Both the position numbers and the translations under genes were made by a program. A model generated the notes under the pieces. That model saw nothing but the letters and a program-made list of their open reading frames with translations. It was not told the DNA's origin and ran no database searches. Below are positions 1 to 9,332 of a DNA stretch of 64,000 nucleotides, piece after piece. Numbering within the stretch: the first letter of the stretch is position 1; the number at the start of each line of letters is the position of its first letter. The DNA comes from an uncultured Eisenbergiella sp. (lineage in GTDB: Bacteria > Bacillota > Clostridia > Lachnospirales > Lachnospiraceae): assembly GCA_947627215.1 (NCBI GenBank), contig CANQVD010000016.1, positions 1 to 64,000 of the forward strand, written 5' to 3'.

Positions 1-4
1 ATAA

Positions 5-42
5 AAAAAGAACATCACTTAAGAATGTTCCTTTTTTATTAG
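5..42 (+). terminator. Intrinsic terminator-like hairpin
   Basis: gaacat-cacttaaga-atgttc stem followed by cttttttatt. Confidence 0.6.
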
Positions 43-365
43 CCGTCACATAATCACTTACTTTGCGTAAGATCCCCTGAGAAGCTGACGGCCATTTCTT
101 GAGTCTCGCCGGGGCGGGTGAGGTGCATTCACCTTCCGGCTGTCTTGCTAAGTATATTATATGTCAGAGGATCCGTTTTTTCAATACTTTTTTCAGGAAG
201 AAAGCCCGGGCGGCAAGTGCTTTTCTGAAGAAGCTGTAAAGGCCCGGAGGGCCGGTATAACACCCTCAAAACCGAGGGTATTATATCATGTTCCTTCGGC
301 ATCTGTACAGGTGTTTTTTATCCTGTACAGGTTCATTTTCTCATTCTGTACAGGGAGGAAATACC

Positions 366-1082
366 ATGTTAAAGCAGATGTTTTATGATCATTACCGTAC
401 AATCAATCTCGCCTTTCATGAGGCGTTAACGAACAGGGATCCTCAAAAGGTAAAATCCCTGGCGTTGAAATTACATGCACTTGTTCATCCCGTCTGCGTA
501 TCCGGCGGCAGCGAGAAGACCATGGCGGACTATGTCGTGGAATATATGCTTGCCGGGCACCAAAATGACATGGTACCCAGACAGCCCTGGGAGACTGACA
601 TCCACTACGCCGGTACTGATCGGGTACCCCTAGTGTGGCAGCTCTGGCATACCGCCAGGATAGAGGACCTGGTCAGCAATATCCTTTTGGCGAACCGGGA
701 CCAGATATTCAACGACAACTGGCAAAAGAAGATTGGCTCGCCTATCACCGACACGGGCAATGCCCTGGAAGCCGGGGAGGCGATTCAATTTGGAAAAGCC
801 ATCCGGCCGGAAGCGCTTTGTGACTATATCAGCGAAGTGGGGAAAAATACCAGGAAAATTATCGCGGAGCTGAAAGACGAGGAGCTTTTCGAGATGGTCC
901 CTGAGGAGTGGGTCATGAGGATTTATGAGGCAGGCGGTGTGACTCCCGATCTGCGTTCTGTGTGGCTGCTGGTATTCTGGGGCAGGCTCACCCGTGCCGG
1001 AATGCTGGAAACGCCCATGACAAACCATTACATGATGCACATTCCTCCTTGTCTTGATAACCTCCCGATCATCCCTGCGTAA
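366..1082 (+). CDS. DinB-like / uncharacterised helical protein
   Basis: ORF 288..1082; internal ATG at 366 follows gggaggaa RBS; fold guess only. Confidence 0.55.
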   Translation: MLKQMFYDHYRTINLAFHEALTNRDPQKVKSLALKLHALVHPVCVSGGSEKTMADYVVEYMLAGHQNDMVPRQPWETDIHYAGTDRVPLVWQLWHTARIEDLVSNILLANRDQIFNDNWQKKIGSPITDTGNALEAGEAIQFGKAIRPEALCDYISEVGKNTRKIIAELKDEELFEMVPEEWVMRIYEAGGVTPDLRSVWLLVFWGRLTRAGMLETPMTNHYMMHIPPCLDNLPIIPA

Positions 1083-1293
1083 TTCATCCTGCTCGGTCGT
1101 TGAATGAGAAAATCGGAGAATCATGATTTGTGGAGATGGTATTATAAGAGCGTTCTATTCTGCACAACCAAATTCTAACTGAACAAAAAATAAGCCGCCC
1201 TGCTCCTTGGCCGGATGAAGGGCGGTTTACTTAGTCGTTTGATTCGCCAGAACGGATAGGCTTCATCGTCCTGCTCCATCAAGAACCGATCCG

Positions 1294-2637
1294 CTATACT
1301 GTGTTTCTGGCCTTTTTGCGGTTCAGGATGATAAAGTAAGCCAGGTTGAGCGCGATGCCAAAAACCGTCGCGCACGGTGCGGCCAGACCGATCACCGTAA
1401 GGCTGGCGCCAGGCCGGATGCTCATGATATACGACATGGGCAGGCGCACCGCAAATGTCTGTCCAAGTCCCTGGAGCATGACGAAAAGCGTTTTTTTGTG
1501 GCCGTTGAAATACCCCACGAAGCTGAACAGGATCGCCGTTACCACCGCCTCGGGCGCAAACCCGCGCAGGTATTCCGCAGCGCGCGCGATGACGGCCGCG
1601 TCGTTGGAGAATACCATTGCCAGCAGGTCGCCGCGGAAAAATGTCAGCAGCGCGATCACAATACCAATGCTGCCGCCAATGAACATGCCGGTAAAGGCGG
1701 CCCGCTTGGCCCGCCGTTCCAGCCCCGCGCCCACATTTTGGGCTACAAACGAGGCCATTGACTGCATCAGGGCGCCCGGCACCAGCATGACGAAATTCAC
1801 GATCTTGTTGGCCACGCCGTAGCCTGAAGAGGCATCCAGGCCCAGCCTGTTGATGAAGGCGCACAGGGCCAGAAAGGAAAGCTGGGTAAGGATCTCCTGG
1901 AACGCAATGGGCGCGCCCACGCGCACAAAATTGCCGATTTCCGGGCTGAAACGGATATATTCCCATTTCATGACAAAGGGCTGCTTGCGCCGACAGATGA
2001 TAATGACCGAAAGAAGGACGCTGACCGCCTGCGCCATGACTGTCGCCAGCGCAGCGCCCGCCACATTCCAGTGCAGCACAGCCACAAACAGCAGGTCGCC
2101 CACGATGTTGACCACACAGGCAATGCCCACAAACACCAGCGGCAGATTGGAATCCCCCAACCCGCGGGAGATACTGCTGATCACGTTATACGCGATGATA
2201 AACAGGATACCGCCGCCGCAGATGCGCACATACAGTACCGTCAGGTCCAATGCTTCCTCCGGGGCCTGCAAAAGGATGGCGAGGGGCCGGGCAAACGCCA
2301 GCATGAACACCGCCAGAACCACGGCGATGATACAGAACAGGAAAATCGCGCTGCCCACCAGCCTGCCTACGCGCTCCTCCTGTTTCTCACCGAAGTATTG
2401 AGCCATCAGCACAGTGATGCCCATGGAAAGCCCTGTGATGGTAAAAGTGACCAGGCCGACTATGCTGCTGCCGGTGGATACGCCGGAGATGCCTGCCGTG
2501 GTACCGAACCAGCCCACGATCAGGATATCGACCGCACCGTACATCGCCTGCAGGATCAGTGCGCCGAGGATAGGCAGCATGAATTTGAGGAGCTTGGGCA
2601 CGATGGCGCCCTGTGTGAAATCATTGTGCTGTGCCAT
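1294..2637 (-). CDS. MATE family efflux transporter
   Basis: MAQHNDFTQGAIVPKLLKFMLPILGALILQAMYGAVDILIVGWFG... multi-TM MATE signature. Confidence 0.9.
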   Translation of the reverse strand: MAQHNDFTQGAIVPKLLKFMLPILGALILQAMYGAVDILIVGWFGTTAGISGVSTGSSIVGLVTFTITGLSMGITVLMAQYFGEKQEERVGRLVGSAIFLFCIIAVVLAVFMLAFARPLAILLQAPEEALDLTVLYVRICGGGILFIIAYNVISSISRGLGDSNLPLVFVGIACVVNIVGDLLFVAVLHWNVAGAALATVMAQAVSVLLSVIIICRRKQPFVMKWEYIRFSPEIGNFVRVGAPIAFQEILTQLSFLALCAFINRLGLDASSGYGVANKIVNFVMLVPGALMQSMASFVAQNVGAGLERRAKRAAFTGMFIGGSIGIVIALLTFFRGDLLAMVFSNDAAVIARAAEYLRGFAPEAVVTAILFSFVGYFNGHKKTLFVMLQGLGQTFAVRLPMSYIMSIRPGASLTVIGLAAPCATVFGIALNLAYFIILNRKKARNTV

Positions 2638-2799
2638 TGTTTTATAAACCTCTCTGACTGTTCGTATTGACAAAATAATTATATCATTATTTTGAATGGA
2701 AGTAAAGAAACCAAATTTATTGGTTTGTGTCAAAGCAGGGATCGGATAAAAAAAGACAGCACAAAATGACTGCGGGCAGACGAAGGCACGGAAAGGCGG

Positions 2800-3618
2800 G
2801 TGAAAAGGATGCTGCCGGATTTCGTATCGCAGCGGGAAAAGCAGAACTATTTCCGCGCACTGAATGAGGAACAGAAAGCGAGTGCGCTGAACGAAATGAT
2901 AGAAGAAGCGCAGCATATCGTTTTCCTTGGCGGGGCCGGCGTGTCGACGGAGAGCGGGATACCGGATTTTCGGAGTAAGAACGGACTGTATCACAAAAAA
3001 GACGGGCGCTTTGGCCGTTACAGGTCGGAATATCTCTTAAGCAGCGACTGCCTGGACAGGAGACCGGCGGTGTTTTTCGATTACTTCCGGCGAAACCTTG
3101 ACTGCCGGGGCGTCCGGCCGAACGATGCCCACAGGAAGCTGGCCGAAATGGAACGCAGAGGAAAGCTGGACGGGGTGATCACCCAGAATATAGACGGGCT
3201 TCATCAGAAAGCGGGCAGCAGAAACGTATGGGAGATTCACGGAAGCGCTCTGCGGAGCTATTGCGTGAGCTGCCATGCGGAATACGGGGAGAATTTTATC
3301 TTTGAGAACGCCGAGGAAATCCCGCACTGCCCGAAGTGCGGGAGGATGGTGCGTCCGGACGTCACCCTGTACGGGGAGCTGCTGCCTCAGCGGGCCTATG
3401 AGAAGGCAGCCGCTCTGATACGGTACGCCGACCTGCTGTTGATCGGCGGCACCTCTCTGGAGGTTGGCTCAGCCGCACAGTTGGCGCATATGTATCATGG
3501 AAAATATCTGGCGATCATCAACAAGGGCAGGACAAAGATGGAAGGAAAGGCCGATCTGGTCTTTCACGACAGCATTTCGAAAGTGATGAACGCAATAGAG
3601 TGTGCAGATAAGGAATAG
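2800..3618 (+). CDS. Sir2-family NAD-dependent protein deacylase
   Basis: GGAGVSTESGIPDFRS, TQNIDGLHQKAG, two CxxC zinc pairs, GTSLEV. Confidence 0.93.
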   Translation: MKRMLPDFVSQREKQNYFRALNEEQKASALNEMIEEAQHIVFLGGAGVSTESGIPDFRSKNGLYHKKDGRFGRYRSEYLLSSDCLDRRPAVFFDYFRRNLDCRGVRPNDAHRKLAEMERRGKLDGVITQNIDGLHQKAGSRNVWEIHGSALRSYCVSCHAEYGENFIFENAEEIPHCPKCGRMVRPDVTLYGELLPQRAYEKAAALIRYADLLLIGGTSLEVGSAAQLAHMYHGKYLAIINKGRTKMEGKADLVFHDSISKVMNAIECADKE

Positions 3619-3819
3619 AAGGCGCTTATTAGCGTGCCTGTGCGAAAGGTTATTGCACTCTATTTGAGATAAAAGAGATGCGCCGTCACTATTGCGGTAG
3701 TGGCGGCGTGCTCCTGTGCTGCGGGGAATTTCAGGCAGGGATATTTTTTGTGAAAAGCTGTTGATAAGTCAATAGTGAATACCATATAATAAAAGCAACA
3801 AGCGAAAGGAAGTGATCTT

Positions 3820-3990
3820 ATGGCTCCTGTAACACAGTCGGTCGAAAACACAGACCTTCTAAACACAGAATATTCCGAGAAAAACGCCATCGGCGCTTTA
3901 TATGATGAACTTTCTAAAGGAATAAGAAGTCTGAAAAAAGGCGACGTTTATACCATGGAGGAAGCATGGGAAGAAATCGACCAAATATAA
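3820..3990 (+). CDS. Putative small antitoxin (RelB/ParD-like)
   Basis: 57-codon ORF MAPVTQSVENTDLLNTEYSEKN...YTMEEAWEEIDQI, overlaps next ORF by 1 nt. Confidence 0.45.
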   Translation: MAPVTQSVENTDLLNTEYSEKNAIGALYDELSKGIRSLKKGDVYTMEEAWEEIDQI

Positions 3991-4100
3991 TGCCACAAAA
4001 CAAACCCATAAAATATAAAATCGTGATCTCTAAAGATGCACTTCTGGACATCAAATCAACAAAGAAATATATTCGAGTGACAGAAAGTTGCCCGACATAA
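3990..4100 (+). pseudogene. Truncated RelE/ParE-like toxin
   Basis: MPQNKPIKYKIVISKDALLDIKSTKKYIRVTESCPT*; only the N-terminal helix of the family remains. Confidence 0.45.
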
Positions 4101-4357
4101 AATGGGGATTATGAATTGCTGATTCTATTGTTTCTTTAATCTTTTTTTCAAGTTGTTCCGGAATAAATTTCACATCATAAACGCTAATATGATATTTGGG
4201 TAAATACTGAACTTTATCATCAGGAACTTTAGTGACTACTGCTTCACGTATATTTGGGATTTTCAGAATACTCAGTTATTGGAATAAGAATAAGTCTTGA
4301 TAATTAGGGAACATTATTATACAATACAATCAATAAAAGTTCCCTAAAGGAGATGCT

Positions 4358-5296
4358 ATGGAGAATAATTACTCTCAAATACAGGAGTTGCTGCATCAAA
4401 GGGCAGATCTTCAGGTAAGGCTGAATCTGCTTCCCTATGATGGCAGCCCTGAGATCAAAGACCAGAGCGGAAGGAAATATCTTTATATCCGTAAACGTGT
4501 CGCAGGCAGGCTGACTTCAACCTATGTGGGCGAATATTCCGATGAATTATATCAACTGCTCCTACGCAACGCCCGTGAAGGCAGAGAACTGAAAAAGAAT
4601 ATCCGCAGATTGGATAAAGAACTGGCGAGGCTTGGATATTCGGATTCCGAACTATCAGCACGGGTACAGATGAATCTGGATTTTGCCAGAGCCAATATGA
4701 AATCCAATATCTATGATCAGGCCGTACTGGAAGGAGTCGCCACGACCTTCCCGCAGACGGAGGATATCATCGAAAACGGCGAGATCAGCGGGATGTCAGC
4801 GTCAGATGTGCAAAAAATACTGAATCTGAAACATGCATGGGAATTTGTACTGGATAAGGACGTTATCAGCTATCCTACGGATTTTTCTATTCTCTGTCAC
4901 ATCGCCCGGCTCGTCAACGAAGGCTTCTATCAGGATGGAGGCCGTGTTCGCGGCGTACCGGTCACCATCGGCGGTACAAGTTATGTTCCGCCGCTGCCCA
5001 TAGAAAGCGTTGTTAAAGAAAAATTGGAAGCGATACTGACAGATGCCCTTCCGACGGTGGCGAAGTCCATCGCCCTTTGTCTCTTCTGCATGAAGACGCA
5101 GATATTTAATGACGGCAATAAAAGGGCTTCTGTAATCTTCGCGAACCACTATATGATCTCCCATGGTGCGGGGATACTCATTATCCCGGAAAAAGAAGTA
5201 TCTGAATTCAAAAAGCTGCTGGTATCCTATTATGAAGGTAAGGACAACGGTGAAATCATGGATTTCATGAAAAATAAATGTGTCAGAATATTCTGA
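4358..5296 (+). CDS. Fic/Doc family protein
   Basis: QIFNDGNKRASVIFANHYMI Fic-core motif. Confidence 0.8.
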   Translation: MENNYSQIQELLHQRADLQVRLNLLPYDGSPEIKDQSGRKYLYIRKRVAGRLTSTYVGEYSDELYQLLLRNAREGRELKKNIRRLDKELARLGYSDSELSARVQMNLDFARANMKSNIYDQAVLEGVATTFPQTEDIIENGEISGMSASDVQKILNLKHAWEFVLDKDVISYPTDFSILCHIARLVNEGFYQDGGRVRGVPVTIGGTSYVPPLPIESVVKEKLEAILTDALPTVAKSIALCLFCMKTQIFNDGNKRASVIFANHYMISHGAGILIIPEKEVSEFKKLLVSYYEGKDNGEIMDFMKNKCVRIF

Positions 5297-5507
5297 TGTT
5301 CTGTTCTCGTTGCTTTCGGCTATTATCCCGGTTCCGGGTATGCTTGTCTGCGATTAACCTGGGACGAGTCGAGGCAGCGGGCAGTAGATTTCTTCCCATC
5401 GGATGATATAATATTAAATGTCGAGTGGGCAACTGTCCAGCAAACGCAAATTTACGGAAAAGGATGAATAAACTCATTAAAAAGACAATGATAGGGAGAA
5501 TGGCGGT

Positions 5508-5849
5508 ATGAATTATCAGATTTTCAACGAAAGCGATTGGAAACTGTTCAGGAAGAAAGTTCCTGAATGGCAAGAGGCCTATATGAACAGGCTCAATGAA
5601 GAATATATACAACTGTTAAGCGAAAATGCGGCGCCATCGGTTAAGTTCTGGAGATTGGAACGGCGTATAAAAGCAGATAGAAACAAGTCTGGTGTACAGT
5701 TGGATATGAGGCGGTCGATGATGATCGACAATCTTATTCAGCTTATAAGCGAAGAAGTGATCAGTCTTTCTGACCTCGCCGGGTTTAGCGATGGGTTAAG
5801 GGAAGGGTTGGAGTTTCTTTTCAGAGGCAGAGCAGACCATTCTTTGTAG
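5508..5849 (+). CDS. Small helical hypothetical protein downstream of Fic (possible partner)
   Basis: ORF 113 aa with upstream gggagaatggcgg; same strand as fic. Confidence 0.5.
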   Translation: MNYQIFNESDWKLFRKKVPEWQEAYMNRLNEEYIQLLSENAAPSVKFWRLERRIKADRNKSGVQLDMRRSMMIDNLIQLISEEVISLSDLAGFSDGLREGLEFLFRGRADHSL

Positions 5850-5958
5850 TAGATTTTCAAAAAACGGACTCAGAGCTTTGCACTCAAAATTATTAGATTG
5901 TTTCATATAAATTCCCGATTTGAAGATTCAGTAAAAACAATATTGTGTATTGCAGAGG

Positions 5959-6060
5959 GTTAATTCTGAAACGATAAATCTTTATTGGAAAATTGGGGAG
6001 GAAATATACAGACAACAGGAAGAAAAAGGCTGGGGAAAATCTATTGTTCAAGTATTCTGT
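5959..6060 (+). pseudogene. DUF1016 (YhcG-like) N-terminal fragment
   Basis: VNSETINLYWKIGEEIYRQQEEKGWGKSIVQVF. Confidence 0.55.
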
Positions 6061-6181
6061 CAATCAAAATACGGAGGCAAAACGCTGCTATGGAAAGGGT
6101 GGACATAAAAGACTTGAACAAGAAGTATTTTTATGACATACTATATGTAAGAAAATCTTACAACTTATTTATGAAAGGGGT

Positions 6182-6457
6182 ATGTTTATGGATATGCAGG
6201 TCTTGACTGTTTCTTCCAAAGGGCAGATATCACTTCCGGTCAGCATACGAAAGCAGCTTTCTATTGATACAGGGGATAAACTGGTAGCATATGCGTCTGG
6301 TGATGCCATTATGCTGAAGACATTGAAAATGCCCACGGTACAAGAGCTTGAGAAATCGTTAGATGAAGCGCAAAAATGGGCGGCATCAGTTGGATATGAG
6401 GAAAGCGATGTGAATGATATTATTAAGAGCGTGAGGAAGAGAAGCAGGAAATCGTAG
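6182..6457 (+). CDS. AbrB/MazE/SpoVT-type DNA-binding antitoxin
   Basis: MDMQVLTVSSKGQISLPVSIRKQLSIDTGDKLVAYASGDAIMLK. Confidence 0.85.
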   Translation: MFMDMQVLTVSSKGQISLPVSIRKQLSIDTGDKLVAYASGDAIMLKTLKMPTVQELEKSLDEAQKWAASVGYEESDVNDIIKSVRKRSRKS

Positions 6458-6642
6458 AACCAACATCCAAAATAGAAATATGCCGTGATCCGGATGATGA
6501 TAAGTTTATCAATTGTGCAAGAGATGCACAGGCGATGTATATTGTCAGCGGAGACAAGGATTTGTTGATAATACAGGAGTTTGAGAATATTTCCATAGTG
6601 ACGGCAAAAGAGTTTTGCGGAAGATATCTGAAGGACGATTGA
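6455..6642 (+). pseudogene. PIN-domain (VapC-like) toxin C-terminal fragment
   Basis: IVEPTSKIEICRDPDDDKFINCARDAQAMYIVSGDKDLLIIQEFENISIVTAKEFCGRYLKDD*. Confidence 0.65.
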
Positions 6643-6752
6643 TGAAAATGGGATAATTTCAATCCTGCATACAGCCTGCATGACATGAATGTAATCTTTT
6701 CACTTGACGGGAAGTAGATCGAAATCATTTGAGGTGAACGAAATGAAAGCCC

Positions 6753-6960
6753 TTGGTGATCAATTGCAGCTCTGTCAGAGACGGAGCAACGGCAGAAGTC
6801 GGCAAGATCGTTTCCCGATGTCTCGGGGATCGGTATGAGGTCAGAAGTATCTGTATTGATGATTTTAAGTTCAGCTTTTGCAGGGGATGCCGGACGTGTC
6901 ACCGCACAGCGAAGAACATTTTTACGGGCATCTGGAGATCAAGTGCTGCGGCAGGATGGG
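6753..6960 (+). pseudogene. Flavodoxin/NADPH-dependent FMN reductase fragment (decayed)
   Basis: SSVRDGATAEVGKIVSRCLGDRYEVRSICIDDFKFSFCRGCRTCHRTAK; start and body missing. Confidence 0.45.
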
Positions 6961-7044
6961 CTTATGCTCCGTGGAATACAAGGACGCTGTGGAACAGAGA
7001 AAAGATGAGATCATTGCGTTTTGCAGTAAAATATAGGGAGCTGT

Positions 7045-7569
7045 ATGAGACTGAGACCTTACATACCAGGCAAGGATTTTAAATATATAGCAGGATGGAT
7101 AGACAACGAGAGAGATCATGCGCTATGGTGCGCAAATCATTTCCCATATCCGGTCACGGCACAAACCTTTCATAACTTTCTGGAAAAAACCATGGAGCAG
7201 TGGATGGCCAGCGCTTTTATGGCAACAGATGACTGTGGCAGCAGGATCGGTTTTTTTAGATATTCTTTGAATACGGAAAGCAGCGAAGGCTTTCTGGCAT
7301 CTGTGATCGTGGACGATAAACTGCGCGGAAAAGGTTATGGCAGGGAAATGATACAGCTCGCTTTACGGTATGCGTTTGAAATAACAGGCGCTGAATCGGT
7401 GCAGTTGAATGTTTTCAATGAAAATACGGAAGCAAAACGCTGCTATGAAAGAATAGGCTTTGTCGAGAGATATGTTGAAAAAGACGTATTTATCTATAAA
7501 GACGAGCTATGGAGCAGATGTAACATGACAATATCAAAACAGCAAAAATCCCCGCTTTTTGGAAAGTGA
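7045..7569 (+). CDS. GNAT family N-acetyltransferase
   Basis: DDKLRGKGYGREMIQLALRYAFE...NVFNENTEAKRCYERIGF. Confidence 0.88.
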   Translation: MRLRPYIPGKDFKYIAGWIDNERDHALWCANHFPYPVTAQTFHNFLEKTMEQWMASAFMATDDCGSRIGFFRYSLNTESSEGFLASVIVDDKLRGKGYGREMIQLALRYAFEITGAESVQLNVFNENTEAKRCYERIGFVERYVEKDVFIYKDELWSRCNMTISKQQKSPLFGK

Positions 7570-7609
7570 ATCAGCGCGAAAAATCGATAGTTGGAGGTGG
7601 AATTTTCCT

Positions 7610-8128
7610 GTGTTGGAACTTATTAAACGCTGTCCGGAATATGTTTGCGGATATAGGCAGTACTGTCAGGAAGCATTTGACAACAACATTATTTATTTCC
7701 GTCCAACCGATCCGAAACTAATTGATGCGGAATGGTTTAGTCGGACGAAAAATCTGTATGACAAAAAAGAAACCGGGCAGATCAAACCCATAAGCTTTCA
7801 CTTTTGGGCTGTCGACGGAGAAAAATTTATAGGTGAATTTCAGCTTAGAACTGAATTGACGCAGGAAGTAATGACCGGTATAGGCAGCATCGGATATGCA
7901 GTACGAGTGTCCGAACAGGGTAAAGGTTATGGAACGGAGATACTAAGGCAGGGATTTCATATAGCGAAAGAACACGGCATGGATAAGGTGCTTATGAATA
8001 TCAACGATGAAAACCTTGTTTCAGCACATATATGCGAAAAACTTGGAGGAGAGCTGATGGATAGAATACAATCATATAACGAGGCTGAATGTCATCATAT
8101 TCTGCGAAGATATTGGATTTACCTATAA
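7610..8128 (+). CDS. GNAT family N-acetyltransferase (GTG start)
   Basis: EQGKGYGTEILRQGFHIAKEHGMDKVLMNINDENLVSAHICEKLGG; ggaggtgg RBS upstream of GTG. Confidence 0.8.
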   Translation: MLELIKRCPEYVCGYRQYCQEAFDNNIIYFRPTDPKLIDAEWFSRTKNLYDKKETGQIKPISFHFWAVDGEKFIGEFQLRTELTQEVMTGIGSIGYAVRVSEQGKGYGTEILRQGFHIAKEHGMDKVLMNINDENLVSAHICEKLGGELMDRIQSYNEAECHHILRRYWIYL

Positions 8129-8156
8129 AAATTCGGAATTTGTGAGGTGATAAGCA

Positions 8157-8846
8157 GTGAATATTGCGAATAACATTCTGAAACACTATCTGAAGAATGT
8201 ATACTTTATTACGGGTACAGCCTATGCCGGAAAGTCAACAACGGTAAAAATGCTTGCCGGCAAATATGACATGATCTTTTGCGGAGAAAACTATCACAGT
8301 GCAGTATCGGATATCGTGGCGACGCCCGATTTACAGCCGGATATTTCTTACCTCAATCATCTTACCGATTGGAAGGATTTTGTGACCCGCTCTCCGGAAG
8401 AATATGAGCGATGGGTATTCAGCGTAGGGAGAGAAGCCGCGGAATTTGAAGTGGCCGAGCTTCTTTCCATATCAAAGGATAAGAAAGTGATCGTGGATAC
8501 CAATATTCCGATCGATGTATTAAAAGAGATATCCGATTATAACCATGTTGCCGTGATGCTCTGCCCGCAATCCATGAGCGTTGACCGCTTCTTTGACCGA
8601 AGCGATCCTGAAAAGCAGTTTATATTGGATGTGATTAAAAAATGTGATGATCCCGAAGCCGTTATGGAAAACTATCGGCGCGGACTTGCCCTGATCAATA
8701 GCCGAAAGCACTATGATGAATTGGCTGACAGCGGTTTTTTCACGATCGTCCGGGAAGATAATGGGGCGGATACCAGAGAAGAAGTCTGCGATGTGATCGC
8801 AAAGCATTTTGGATTGCAGCATCTTCCTGCATATAAATCAGTATAA
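8157..8846 (+). CDS. P-loop kinase/AAA-like nucleotide-binding protein
   Basis: Walker A-like FITGTAYAGKSTTVKMLAGKY. Confidence 0.65.
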   Translation: MNIANNILKHYLKNVYFITGTAYAGKSTTVKMLAGKYDMIFCGENYHSAVSDIVATPDLQPDISYLNHLTDWKDFVTRSPEEYERWVFSVGREAAEFEVAELLSISKDKKVIVDTNIPIDVLKEISDYNHVAVMLCPQSMSVDRFFDRSDPEKQFILDVIKKCDDPEAVMENYRRGLALINSRKHYDELADSGFFTIVREDNGADTREEVCDVIAKHFGLQHLPAYKSV

Positions 8847-8872
8847 TAATATGCAGAAACGGAGAGAGATAC

Positions 8873-9259
8873 ATGAGAAAGTTTGATTATTCTTTTTTGA
8901 ACAACGGACTGCTGCCCGCGAACCTTGTGAATCTGACCGCAAATATTTCAGCGCTCAAGACCATGGCAGGCGTGCGCAAAGCGGAATACGCACAGGTTTT
9001 TACGGAATTGGAAGCCGTCGCAAAGGTACAGTCCATCAAGAGCTCCAATGCCGTTGAGGGGATCGTCACCAGCGATGAGCGTATTGCGGCTATTGTCAAT
9101 CAGAACAGCGCACCGTTGAACCATAATGAAGCGGAGATATGCAGGATCCTCCCGGATGTCAGCCCCACGACTGTGGAGGCCGTACTGGGGGCAATGGTGA
9201 AAAGCGGCTCGATAAAGAAGATCGGAGCATCTAAATCTACACGTTATAGGAAAGCGTAA
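8873..9259 (+). pseudogene. Fic-family protein with internal deletion of the Fic core
   Basis: N-terminal Fic_N-like region to NHNEAEI joined directly to C-terminal wHTH-like ILPDVSPTTVEAVLGAMVKSGSIKKIGASKSTRYRKA. Confidence 0.6.
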
Positions 9260-9332
9260 TGAAAAAGGCTGATTGCGCGGACCCGCCCCCTGAAATAGTG
9301 CTTCATAAAATTTGTGAAAAGGATAAGAGCAT

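Noticed and set aside
161-388. 75-aa ORF at the window start
   Set aside because: Overlaps hairpin/operator leader; no conserved motif; better explained as regulatory DNA.
1850-2670. Overlapping plus-strand ORFs opposite the first MATE gene
   Set aside because: Antisense shadows without RBS or domains.
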